A stretch of 45,446 bases of DNA, taken from positions 1 through 45,446 of the forward strand of contig JAEZDJ010000015.1 of the NCBI GenBank assembly GCA_023429565.1, in the 5' to 3' direction. The notes under the pieces were generated by a model. That model was not told the DNA's origin. It was given only the letters and a program-made list of their open reading frames with translations, and did not search any database. Positions 17,458 through 24,284 of the stretch are shown one piece after another; positions within the stretch are counted from its first letter, which is position 1, and each line of letters opens with the position of its first letter. The position numbers were made by a program, and so were the translations under genes. The DNA comes from Actinomycetes bacterium (lineage in GTDB: Bacteria; Actinomycetota; Coriobacteriia; Coriobacteriales; Eggerthellaceae).

Positions 17458-18018
17458 ATGAACATCCTCGCAATCGCCGGATCGCTTCGCTCCGACAGCT
17501 ACAACCGCCAACTCGCCGAAGCGGCAGGGGTCGTCATGGCACAGCGCCACCCCGACGTGGGGTTTGCGCTCCTCGATTGGAGCGACGTTCCGTTCATGAA
17601 TCAAGATCAGGAGAACCCCGCACCCGAATCGGTCACCCGTGTGCGCAAGGCCGTCAAGGAGGCTGATGGAATCTGGCTGTTCAGTCCCGAATACAACCAC
17701 TCCATCCCGGGCCCCCTCAAAAACCTCATCGATTGGCTTTCGCGACCAGTCAGCAAAACCGAGGGACAGGTCCTTGCCGGCAAGCCGGTTGCCCTCGCAG
17801 GGGCGAGCGTTGGGATGAGCGGTGCGCAGCACGCCCAGGACCAGCTCGTCAACGTGCTCTGCTTCGTCGATGCCCACGTCATGAACAAGCCCCGCCTCTC
17901 AATCCCCTCCATCGGGTTGCAGGCCGACGGAGGGGTCCTCAAGCTGAGCACCTCCGCTCCCTATCTGGAAAGGCAGGCAGACGCATTCGTTTCGTTCGTC
18001 GAATGCGATGCCCGATAG
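17458..18018 (+). CDS. NADPH-dependent FMN reductase
   Basis: A 186-aa flavodoxin-fold reductase of the ChrR/AzoR-like NADPH-dependent FMN reductase family. It opens with the nucleotide-binding MNILAIAGSLRSDSYNRQLAE and has the FMN loop FSPEYNHSIPGPLKNLIDWLSRP (in part: SPEYNHSIPGPLKN, about residue 80). Likely two-electron reduction of FMN, quinones or xenobiotics, in the cytosol. ATG at 17458 is chosen over the earlier in-frame ATG at 17413 because AAGGAAGGA stands 5 nt before it and homologues start here. It is convergent with the EAL fragment, 12 nt away. Confidence 0.92.
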   Translation: MNILAIAGSLRSDSYNRQLAEAAGVVMAQRHPDVGFALLDWSDVPFMNQDQENPAPESVTRVRKAVKEADGIWLFSPEYNHSIPGPLKNLIDWLSRPVSKTEGQVLAGKPVALAGASVGMSGAQHAQDQLVNVLCFVDAHVMNKPRLSIPSIGLQADGGVLKLSTSAPYLERQADAFVSFVECDAR

Positions 18019-18030
18019 GCCGGACGAACC

Positions 18031-18957
18031 TCATTTCCCGTCAAGCAGATTGGCAAAATCACAAAGCTTCAAGGGGCGAGAACGGTAGAAGCCTTGGATG
18101 TGAGAACATCCAAGGCTTTCCAGAACGTCTAGCTGCCGCTCACTTTCAACACCTTCAGCAATCACATCGCGCCCCAATTCAACCATGCATGACACAAGGT
18201 GCCGCAACACGCATGACAAGACCGGGTCCTCACATCCGTCGACAACGAACTTGTCTATCTTGAGCGCATCGAACGGCACCGAATAAATCGTCTTGATGTT
18301 GCTCATCCCGGCGCCATAGTCATCGATGAGCACCTTAAAGCCCTGTGCACGAAACTGTTCTATCTGGCTTTTGATCGCTCCATAATGCAAGTCACTCCGC
18401 TCCCCGACCGCAAGCGCGCTTTCGACAAGTTCAAACTGAACGAGGGAATGCTGCAGTTGATGGGCATCGACCAGCTTGATCGCCCGATCCGCGAAATCGC
18501 GATGGAGGACCATGTCGTCGCGTGAAAGGTTGACCGCCACCGGCACTGTCTTCGCCCCTTGGTCAATTCGCTTTCGCTGAAACGCACACACCTCCGCAAG
18601 AACATGCAGATCAACCTTCTCAGTCAGCGAGAGCCGCTCGACGATGGGAAGAAAGAGACTGGGCATCATCTCCCCAAATTCAGGATAGTGCCACCTCACC
18701 AAAGCCTCAGCGGCAACGACCGAGCCGTCTCGCCGGCATTCAAAGACCGGCTGCAACCGAATGGTCAGCTGTTTTTCGTCACAGGCTTTCACAACCAGGC
18801 TCTCGACGAAACACGCCATCCGCTCGTCCTCGAGCATTTCATCATGAAACCAATTGCAGGTCCTCCCGCTGGCAGGAAAGAACATCGCCAGACCGGCGAA
18901 AGCAAGCATTCGCTCATCGATGCACTGAACGATTTTAGGAGCATAGAGCCCCATCCT
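18031..18957 (-). pseudogene. GGDEF/EAL protein, C-terminal fragment (split by IS110 element)
   Basis: The C-terminal 308 residues of a cyclic-di-GMP phosphodiesterase-type protein. It starts within the GGDEF fold at the strand RMGLYAP (equivalent of S-x-G-I-Y), then the GGDEF tail IDERMLAFAGLAMFF and the usual linker. The EAL domain appears catalytically complete: EALVRW, VNLSRDD, FELVES, LIDDYGAG, KIDKFVVDG, AEGVES and HIQGFYRSRP keep the metal and substrate residues. A GTG at 18960, in the element's last bases, could start an isolated EAL protein, but no good SD or promoter is seen. The N-terminal part lies beyond the element at 20482-20906. Confidence 0.9.
18947..18957. repeat. 11-bp direct repeat flanking the IS110-family element, copy 1
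   Basis: AGCCCCATCCT on the plus strand, identical to 20482-20492. It marks one boundary of the inserted element within the EAL gene. The exact recombination point within the 11 bp cannot be fixed from this sequence alone. Confidence 0.85.
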
Positions 18958-19116
18958 CACCGAGAAAGGGCCGCCCGTTTCGCCGCGCCTTTCGGGGGGG
19001 GGTGTTCCTATGGTTTTGTCAATTGGTTTTTCGAATGATCCTGCGGGGTTCGGGACATGCTCCGCCCTCCCCTCCGAATGGAGGGTTCTATGATGATTGC
19101 TCCGTACGTCGGCCGG

Positions 19117-20280
19117 CTAGGCCGTGTAGGGGACTCTGTCCCGCATGATCGCGTATATCACCTTCAGACGTTTTCTCGCCGTGGCCTTGAGCGCCTTGCC
19201 GTGCGGCATGTGTCGCTTCTCGCGCAGCATCCTGTAGTACCTGCCGAACCGGTTGTCGCTCCTGACGATCGAGTTGCAGGAGAATATGAGCAGGTTCTTG
19301 AGTCTCTTGTTGCCCTGGCGGGATGCCGTGACCGAGGATATGGACGTTCCGGAACGCTTGTCGCACGGCGCGAGCCCGCAGTACGACGCAAGCCTGTCGC
19401 CACCTCGGAACAGCGAGATGTCGATGCCGATGGCCAGTTCGGATGCCGTCCTGGTGCCGATTCCGGGTATCGTGAGCAGGCAGCGGTAGGTCTCGTCCTC
19501 GGCGAGCAGGCAGGATATCTCCTCGTCGAGCTCGGACGCCTCTGCTGCATCCTCGCGGATGCGCCGTGCGAGCATGCGCGCGCTTCTTCCCTCCGCTGCC
19601 ACGACGGCCTCGGGCGGGCGCTTGGACCCGGAGGTGGACTCCACCAGTTCCGTCACTTTCCTCCTGTCCGCACCGCGCGTCAGCGCGCCGACCTCGGAAG
19701 CCGAAGCATCGGCGACCTGCCAGGGTCCTCCGAGCTTCTCTGCCAGGTTCAGGCACCAGGTCGCAGACAGGTCGATGACCTGCTCGAATGCCGGACAGGA
19801 CTCGAAGAGGATGGCGCGCAGCCTGTTCCTGGCACGCGTGGAGTCGGCGACCACGAAGTCCCGCTGGGCGGCGAGATCTCTCGCGGCGTCCATGATCTCG
19901 TCGGCTTTCGGGCAGGAAAGCAGCGCAGCGGGCATCGCCATGGCGGTCTGCGCGATGACGCTCGCGTCACGCTCGTCGGTCTTCGCGTCACCCGGCAGCA
20001 GCTTGGCGGCGTTGTGCTCGGCAAGCCCCGTGAGGTAGGCGACGTCGAGACCGGCCTCCCTGGCGCAGCGGATGGCGAGCGCGCCGATGTTTCGCACCTG
20101 GTCGACCACGACGAGCGTGCCGGGATCGAGCCGCGAGAACAGCTCGGCGAGTGCCGTCTCGCGGTTGGCGACGGGGTGGTTCGCGATCACCTCGCCCTCG
20201 CGGGTGAGCAGGCAAGCCCAATGGCTCTGCTTGCCGACGTCGAGTCCGAGCACGGCTGTGGGCTTCGCGATCACGTCCAT
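19117..20280 (-). CDS. IS110-family DEDD transposase (recombinase)
   Basis: The 387-aa recombinase of the IS. The N-terminal RuvC-like DEDD domain begins LGLDVGKQSHWACLL (catalytic Asp at residue 14) and includes GDAKTDERDASVIAQ. The C-terminal Tnp20 domain has LLTIPGIGTRTASELAIGID, YCGLAP and the serine region KRSGTSISSVTASRQGNKRL (about residue 309), where the conserved nucleophilic serine of the family lies. ATG at 20280 is preferred to the upstream in-frame start at 20295 because GGAGGATACC precedes it. The frame is intact, so the element may be active. Transcription is in the same direction as the interrupted gene. Confidence 0.95.
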   Translation of the reverse strand: MDVIAKPTAVLGLDVGKQSHWACLLTREGEVIANHPVANRETALAELFSRLDPGTLVVVDQVRNIGALAIRCAREAGLDVAYLTGLAEHNAAKLLPGDAKTDERDASVIAQTAMAMPAALLSCPKADEIMDAARDLAAQRDFVVADSTRARNRLRAILFESCPAFEQVIDLSATWCLNLAEKLGGPWQVADASASEVGALTRGADRRKVTELVESTSGSKRPPEAVVAAEGRSARMLARRIREDAAEASELDEEISCLLAEDETYRCLLTIPGIGTRTASELAIGIDISLFRGGDRLASYCGLAPCDKRSGTSISSVTASRQGNKRLKNLLIFSCNSIVRSDNRFGRYYRMLREKRHMPHGKALKATARKRLKVIYAIMRDRVPYTA

Positions 20281-20481
20281 GGTGGTATCCTCCATTCAGT
20301 CGGCTGGCCGGAATCCATCCGCTCGACACCCACATTACCTGGCCGTGGTCCGCATGATCCGGCAGTTTCCTATGAGTCGTTCTGGATGGGGACCGCTCCC
20401 GGTGGCAACACCCCCCGGGCCCTCGACGGGGCAGGGGTAGACGGCCATCCGGGGTGGCCGGTCAGCGGCTCTCTCGGAGCC
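20281..20481 (-). ncRNA. Candidate bridge RNA region in the IS110 leader
   Basis: IS110-group elements encode a bridge RNA in the non-coding DNA upstream of the recombinase. The 200 nt here are GC-rich and contain hairpins, e.g. GGCCA/TGGCC (20459-20443) and GGTG-TTGC-CACC (20412-20401). Reading 5'-3' on the minus strand, GTCTA (20442-20438) has the same sense as the left part of the insertion site. CCCCATCC (20391-20384) is complementary to GGATGGGG, directly next to GTCTA in the target (20496-20484). That order, same-sense left guide then complementary right guide, is expected of a target loop. RNA ends and the donor loop are not assigned. Confidence 0.5.
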
Positions 20482-20492
20482 AGCCCCATCCT
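20482..20492. repeat. 11-bp direct repeat flanking the IS110-family element, copy 2
   Basis: AGCCCCATCCT, identical to 18947-18957. Codon 139 of the host gene (AGG, Arg) begins at 20492 and the same codon begins at 18957, so recombination anywhere in the repeat restores the reading frame. Confidence 0.85.
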
Positions 20493-20906
20493 AGACCAAC
20501 CTGCGAACCCGGACGATGCCGCGAGCATCGCCTCGTATGCTCTCGGCGGCCGATTTCTACTGTAATGGGTGAGCGCTCGCCGAAGGCTCGCTACCACGGC
20601 ATCCTGGTCGAATGACTGGAGTGGCGTGAAGAAGACGATGTTCGAACCCCATGACTTCTCTAGGGCGGAATCAGGAGAAAGCAGCCCAGCCAATGCCTGA
20701 AGGCACCGATCCCTGCACGCCTCAAGGCTTCGCTCCAGGATCCGAGGGCTCTCCCCGGTCCCCTCTCCGGCTATCTTCACCCAGCTGAACACGAAGCGCT
20801 GATCCGCGCAACGCTCCGCCAATGCACGGGCCCTCCCAAAAAAGGGAGCATGCCTCTCTGCGCCGCTGACTCGCCCCTCGACAGCACGATCCTGTTTCAA
20901 GTCCAT
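20482..20906 (-). pseudogene. GGDEF/EAL protein, N-terminal fragment (split by IS110 element)
   Basis: The first 138 codons plus the repeat of the gene whose C-terminal part lies at 18031-18957. It encodes a degenerate GGDEF domain. The fold is recognisable from FFGRARALAERCADQRFVFSWV through SWGSNIVFFTP (position of the GG(D/E)EF loop, here W-G-S-N-I, so no cyclase activity is expected) to the helix DQDAVVASLRRALTHY. Past the repeat the frame runs into the element and stops at 20370. ATG at 20906 has GAGGA upstream. The rejoined protein would be 446 aa: inactive GGDEF plus intact EAL. Confidence 0.85.
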
Positions 20907-20938
20907 GCTTCCTCGTAACAAATCTTCTGGTGGATGAT

Positions 20939-20985
20939 AATTGAACCTAACTCCTCAATTATACGCATCGTCACCCTGCTGACAA
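20939..20985 (-). promoter_or_regulatory. Promoter of the interrupted GGDEF/EAL gene, with inverted repeat at the start site
   Basis: TTGTCA (20985-20980), a 16-nt spacer and TATAAT (20963-20958) on the minus strand make one of the best promoters in the window. Predicted start is near 20951, about 45 nt before the ATG. AATTGA (20939-20944) and TCAATT (20955-20960) form an inverted repeat over the start site and could be an operator. Confidence 0.65.
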
Positions 20986-21032
20986 GGATTTTTAGATAAT
21001 CGCTTGCAGCATGAACTCCTGGACCCACCCCC

Positions 21033-21098
21033 GTCACAGCACAATGCTCGACCCCTGTGACCGCCCCAATCCCCCCTGCTCTCAACGGACGGTCACAG
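21033..21098. repeat. Alternating GTCACAG / CTGTGAC / GTCACAG repeats
   Basis: GTCACAG (21033-21039), its complement CTGTGAC (21055-21061) and GTCACAG again (21092-21098). The middle copy can pair with either outer one; with the right-hand copy the stem extends to TGTGACCG/CGGTCACA (8 bp). It lies between the pirin stop (21146) and the GGDEF/EAL promoter. It may serve as a pirin terminator without U-tract or as regulator half-sites. Confidence 0.4.
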
Positions 21099-21145
21099 AG
21101 CACTCACGCCCCCAGACAAGGCTGGCGGCTTCCCAAAGGGCTATC

Positions 21146-21982
21146 CTACAGTTCTGCCTCTTCCTTGACGAACGTGCCGTCATCAAGCTCTTGGAAAGCG
21201 CGCCGCAGTTCCTCCTGGGTGTTCATGACGATGGGACCGCCCCAGGCAATCGGCTCAGAAAGCGCCGGAGCGCTGAACAGGATCACTTCAGCTCCAGAAC
21301 CTTCCACGCTGCGAAGACGTACCTCGCTCCCCCGGCCCAAGGCCAGAGCCGTCTTTTCGGCATAGCGCGATCCCTCAACCTCAACATCCCCTTTGATGAG
21401 AAAGAGGAAGAGCTCGTGGTCGGGCTTCGTCTCGCAGACGAAGTCGGCATCAGGGAAAAGTTGGATGTCAAATATGTCGGCAGGAACGTGCTTGCCCTGG
21501 AACCCAGCCGTGCCCCGGTAGCTGCCTCCCACGATGCGCACGAGCGCGCCCTCTTCAGAGACCTCCGGCATGTCGCGTATATCGTTGTAGGCAGGAGATG
21601 ACATCTTCTCCGACGCGGGCATGTTGAGCCAGAGCTGAACGCCCAGCATCTCATCGGCAGGCTGAGGCATCTCCTCGTGCATGATGCCGGAACCAGCCGT
21701 CATCCACTGAGCCTCGCCAGCGCCGATGGACCCATGGTTGCCCAGGCTGTCACGATGGGTGATGCACCCTTTAGCCAGGTAGGTAACCGTCTCTATGCCC
21801 CGATGCGGGTGGAGAGGGAACCCCCGCACGTAGTCATCGGGATCAGTGCTGTCAAAGGAATCGAGCATCAAGAACGGATCGAAGCGATCCGTGGTCTCAT
21901 GTCCCAGCACGCGAACCAACCTCACGCCCGCACCGTCCTGCGTCCTGACCCCGCGAACTTCTTCCACTATCTCTCGTGTCAC
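21146..21982 (-). CDS. Pirin-family bicupin protein
   Basis: A 278-aa pirin. The N-terminal cupin has the metal-binding pattern HPHRGIETVTYL (about residues 58-70) and GSGIMHEEMP (about 100). The C-terminal domain follows, ending WGGPIVMNTQEELRRAF. Some bacterial pirins are quercetin 2,3-dioxygenases and others bind metabolic enzymes or act as redox switches, so the role here is open. GTG start at 21982 is preceded by AAGGGAG at 9 nt. It has its own promoter and is not obviously linked to its c-di-GMP neighbours. Confidence 0.93.
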   Translation of the reverse strand: MTREIVEEVRGVRTQDGAGVRLVRVLGHETTDRFDPFLMLDSFDSTDPDDYVRGFPLHPHRGIETVTYLAKGCITHRDSLGNHGSIGAGEAQWMTAGSGIMHEEMPQPADEMLGVQLWLNMPASEKMSSPAYNDIRDMPEVSEEGALVRIVGGSYRGTAGFQGKHVPADIFDIQLFPDADFVCETKPDHELFLFLIKGDVEVEGSRYAEKTALALGRGSEVRLRSVEGSGAEVILFSAPALSEPIAWGGPIVMNTQEELRRAFQELDDGTFVKEEAEL

Positions 21983-22066
21983 GGCTTTTCACTCCCTTCG
22001 TCATCGATCAGAGCAACCGCATGTTCGTGTGCGGGACCGGCAATCGAGCCGTCCCGCCTTCCCCGC

Positions 22067-22095
22067 ATGATACGATAAGGTCCACCGTCGCACAA
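22067..22095 (-). promoter_or_regulatory. Promoter of the pirin gene
   Basis: TTGTGC (22095-22090), a 17-nt spacer and TATCAT (22072-22067) on the minus strand. Predicted start is near 22060, giving a leader of about 78 nt before the GTG at 21982. The gap between pirin and the HD-GYP gene (129 nt) otherwise shows nothing. Confidence 0.5.
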
Positions 22096-22111
22096 GGAGA
22101 TGGGGCAATGC

Positions 22112-23371
22112 CTACGCACGCCACGCTTCAAACGAAGAGACCGCCACCTCAGAAGCGGTCCTGCGTTCGCGGTCGACGGTCTCATAGTTCTCAATGAGCA
22201 ACGAGCACAACAGGGGCGATATACCGCCGTTGTCCGCCATGTTCACAAGGATGGAGACCGCCTCGTCCTGCGGCATGCCTGCGCGATAAGGACGGTCCTC
22301 GGTGATTGCTGCGAAGATGTCAGCGACCGCCATGACCTGGGAACCGAGGGAGAGGTTGCGCGCATCGAGCTTGAAAGGATAGCCCCGTCCATCAAGGCGC
22401 TCGTGATGATAGGCGGCCCAGCGCGATATCTCGTGAAATCCCTCAAGATCATGCAGCAGCCGATAGGTGTAATAGCTATGTGACCTTATCACGTCGAATT
22501 CCCCCGGCTCAAGCCGACCCTGCTTCTCCAGTATGCTTCGGGGAATCGCGAGCTTGCCGATGTCATGCAGGCTGCCGGCAATGCCCATCATCTCGCACTC
22601 CATCTCCGACATGTGAGCCAGCTCCGCCAGCTTGACGGCGGCAGCCGCGACTCCCGCCGAGTGCATGGCGGTAAAGGGGCTCCGAAAGTCGATGACACGG
22701 GAGAATATGCGTGCGAGCAGCACCGTGTCATCGAGGCTGAGGCTCACCGTCCCAAAAGAGACGCTGCTTGCAACCGAGGGCAGGGACGGTGCATACGTCA
22801 AGTCGAGCCAGAGGGATTCGCGGTCGCATATCTTCAGGAAGGCGTCGACCACCCGGGGATCGAACAGGGTCCCCCTGCTTCCGATCACGAACTCTTTGAT
22901 GTCCCCGATCTGCCCGATCACGCACTCCTTGCCATTGACCCGAACGGCAATCCGATCCGCCAGATGGATGATGCGCGACGACAGGGGGATGGCCTCGTTC
23001 CCGGAAGACGAATCAGCCAGGGGCTTCCATGGCCGATGATGGTACCTGATGATGGTGGCCACGTCGGCGAGAACGGGAAGTTCCGACAGCAGCTCGGCGC
23101 CGAGCCGGGCATGTTCGTCAATCCCCTCCTGCTCGTCCTCGTCAAAAGGAAGGGGGTCGTCGGTCGCGATGGCCCCCACATCATGAATGAGGGCGGCGAC
23201 CACCAACGTCCGCCTCTCCTCGAAAGACAGTCCCAAAACTTCCCCTATCGCATGCGACAGGTAGGCGACTTGCTGGTGATGGCCGGTTATCTCGGGGCTC
23301 ACGAGATCAAGAGCCTTCGTGAGACAGCCCACAAGAGTGTAGAGGTTCGTGAAATGGCGGACCCTGTCCAC
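22112..23371 (-). CDS. Tandem HD / HD-GYP domain phosphodiesterase
   Basis: A 419-aa protein with two HD-type metal domains and no membrane segment. The N-terminal HD (about residues 30-150) has HHQQVAYLSHAIG, AALIHDVGA and IIRYHHRPW. The C-terminal HD-GYP domain (about 235-400) is complete: SLHDIGKLAIPRSIL, RSHSYYTYRLL, YHHERLDGRGYP and VMAVADIFAAITEDRPYR. HD-GYP proteins hydrolyse cyclic-di-GMP or cGAMP. GTG at 23371 has GGAGATCC upstream. With the neighbouring EAL gene broken, this may be the main local c-di-GMP hydrolase. Similar two-HD proteins occur widely in anaerobes; the substrate is not settled by sequence. Confidence 0.92.
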   Translation of the reverse strand: MDRVRHFTNLYTLVGCLTKALDLVSPEITGHHQQVAYLSHAIGEVLGLSFEERRTLVVAALIHDVGAIATDDPLPFDEDEQEGIDEHARLGAELLSELPVLADVATIIRYHHRPWKPLADSSSGNEAIPLSSRIIHLADRIAVRVNGKECVIGQIGDIKEFVIGSRGTLFDPRVVDAFLKICDRESLWLDLTYAPSLPSVASSVSFGTVSLSLDDTVLLARIFSRVIDFRSPFTAMHSAGVAAAAVKLAELAHMSEMECEMMGIAGSLHDIGKLAIPRSILEKQGRLEPGEFDVIRSHSYYTYRLLHDLEGFHEISRWAAYHHERLDGRGYPFKLDARNLSLGSQVMAVADIFAAITEDRPYRAGMPQDEAVSILVNMADNGGISPLLCSLLIENYETVDRERRTASEVAVSSFEAWRA

Positions 23372-23447
23372 GTTGGATCTCCTTTGTCGATGAGTCTTTT
23401 GTACCGCGGGCCGATATGCCCAGGTGCCACGGGTGGCAATTCATCCC

Positions 23448-23476
23448 ATTCTAGGAGATAGTCGACGCGAGGGCAA
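23448..23476 (-). promoter_or_regulatory. Promoter of the HD-GYP gene
   Basis: TTGCCC (23476-23471), a 17-nt spacer and TAGAAT (23453-23448) on the minus strand. A palindromic GCCACCCGTGGC (23438-23427) lies in the leader, just after the expected start near 23441. Confidence 0.5.
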
Positions 23477-23521
23477 GGCATTCCACTTCTGGCAACATGA
23501 CGGTTGGGCACGTCAGGGCAC

Positions 23522-23557
23522 AAAAAAGGAGAGACCCGAGTGGATCTCTCCTTTTTT
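23522..23557. terminator. Bidirectional intrinsic terminator after the hydrogenase operon
   Basis: Six A, GGAGAGA (23528-23534), a 10-nt loop, TCTCTCC (23545-23551) and six T form a perfect stem with U-tracts in both directions. It lies 28 nt beyond the cytochrome b stop on the minus strand and also blocks transcription entering from the HD-GYP side. Confidence 0.93.
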
Positions 23558-23584
23558 GAACGGCTTCGGCCCCTTCAGAGAAGT

Positions 23585-24283
23585 CTAGACCTTTTCGCCA
23601 TGATTGAGTTCGTCTTCACCGACGATCGTGTGCTTTTCGGGATCATACACAAGCCCGCCATGCTCTTTCCAGAAGAACATGAGCAGCGTCGGGGAGATGC
23701 CCTCGATATTCGCCAGATAGACGTGGATGAACATGAAGCAGATGAACACGTACATCATGAAATAGTGGATGATGCGCATGGACATCAAGCCGCCGACCAA
23801 ATCTGTGCCAGCCGCAAACAGGCCCAAGTCCATTGTGGGCCCCCAAAGGCAGAGCCCCGTGTAGAACATCACAATGACGAGGAGAGGGATAGCCAAGTAG
23901 CTGATCTTCTGAGGCACGCCCAGCTTTGCGCCGAGCGGATGGTCCTTCTTCAAGAACAGATAGTACTTGATCCATGCGCCAAGCTGATGGCGATTGTCTG
24001 CCTGGGGCAACCAGGTCTTATAGTCCGTGACCTGGAAACGCGTGCCGCCGTCGGGAGAAGACTTCACGAAGAACGCCATGATGACGCGCACGAGGCAGTT
24101 GAAGAACAGGATGAATCCGCAGAAAACATGAACGCCGCGCGCGATGCCCATGAAATACGGCCAGAACGGAAAATGTATGCTGAAACCCGTGATGATAAGC
24201 AGGATCATGCACACCAGATTGATCCAGTGCGTAATGACGAACGGCATCGGATGGGCTTCGCGATAATGTGCCAGATGCGCCAT
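23585..24283 (-). CDS. [NiFe]-hydrogenase cytochrome b subunit
   Basis: Di-haem membrane anchor that passes electrons from the hydrogenase to the quinone pool. The 232-aa product has about four membrane helices. Histidines suitable as haem ligands occur in FVITHWINLVC, RGVHVFCGFIL, RIIHYFMMYVFICFMFIHVYLA. It starts 1 nt after the large-subunit stop codon and is the last gene of the operon, before a strong terminator. It belongs to the cytochrome b561-like HyaC/CybH family; a subgroup symbol is not assigned. Confidence 0.94.
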   Translation of the reverse strand: MAHLAHYREAHPMPFVITHWINLVCMILLIITGFSIHFPFWPYFMGIARGVHVFCGFILFFNCLVRVIMAFFVKSSPDGGTRFQVTDYKTWLPQADNRHQLGAWIKYYLFLKKDHPLGAKLGVPQKISYLAIPLLVIVMFYTGLCLWGPTMDLGLFAAGTDLVGGLMSMRIIHYFMMYVFICFMFIHVYLANIEGISPTLLMFFWKEHGGLVYDPEKHTIVGEDELNHGEKV

Positions 24284-24284
24284 G

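Larger units (their letters stand above)
18958..20492 (-). mobile_element. IS110-family insertion sequence, 1,535 bp
   Basis: The element contains one DEDD transposase gene (minus strand), about 200 nt of non-coding DNA upstream of it and 159 nt downstream. It is bounded by an 11-bp direct repeat, and the coordinates include one copy. Removing 1,535 bp joins the two halves of the host gene in frame, which sets the boundaries. The ends carry a weak inverted similarity: CCGAGAAAGGGCCG at the low-coordinate end, CCGAGAGAGCCG inward from the other. The low-coordinate end also has an 8-G run and a hairpin, CCCTCC/GGAGGG (19070-19085). IS110 elements normally leave only a short core repeat, so the 11-bp identity probably reflects donor-target similarity. 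Confidence 0.9.

Noticed and set aside
20370..20481. Tail of the 183-codon minus-strand frame beyond the repeat (GWPSTPAPSRARG...)
   Set aside because: These residues are the IS leader read in frame after the insertion, not part of the native GGDEF protein.
19057..20565. 502-codon plus-strand open frame across the IS
   Set aside because: Antisense to the transposase, whose DEDD and Tnp20 motifs are on the minus strand.
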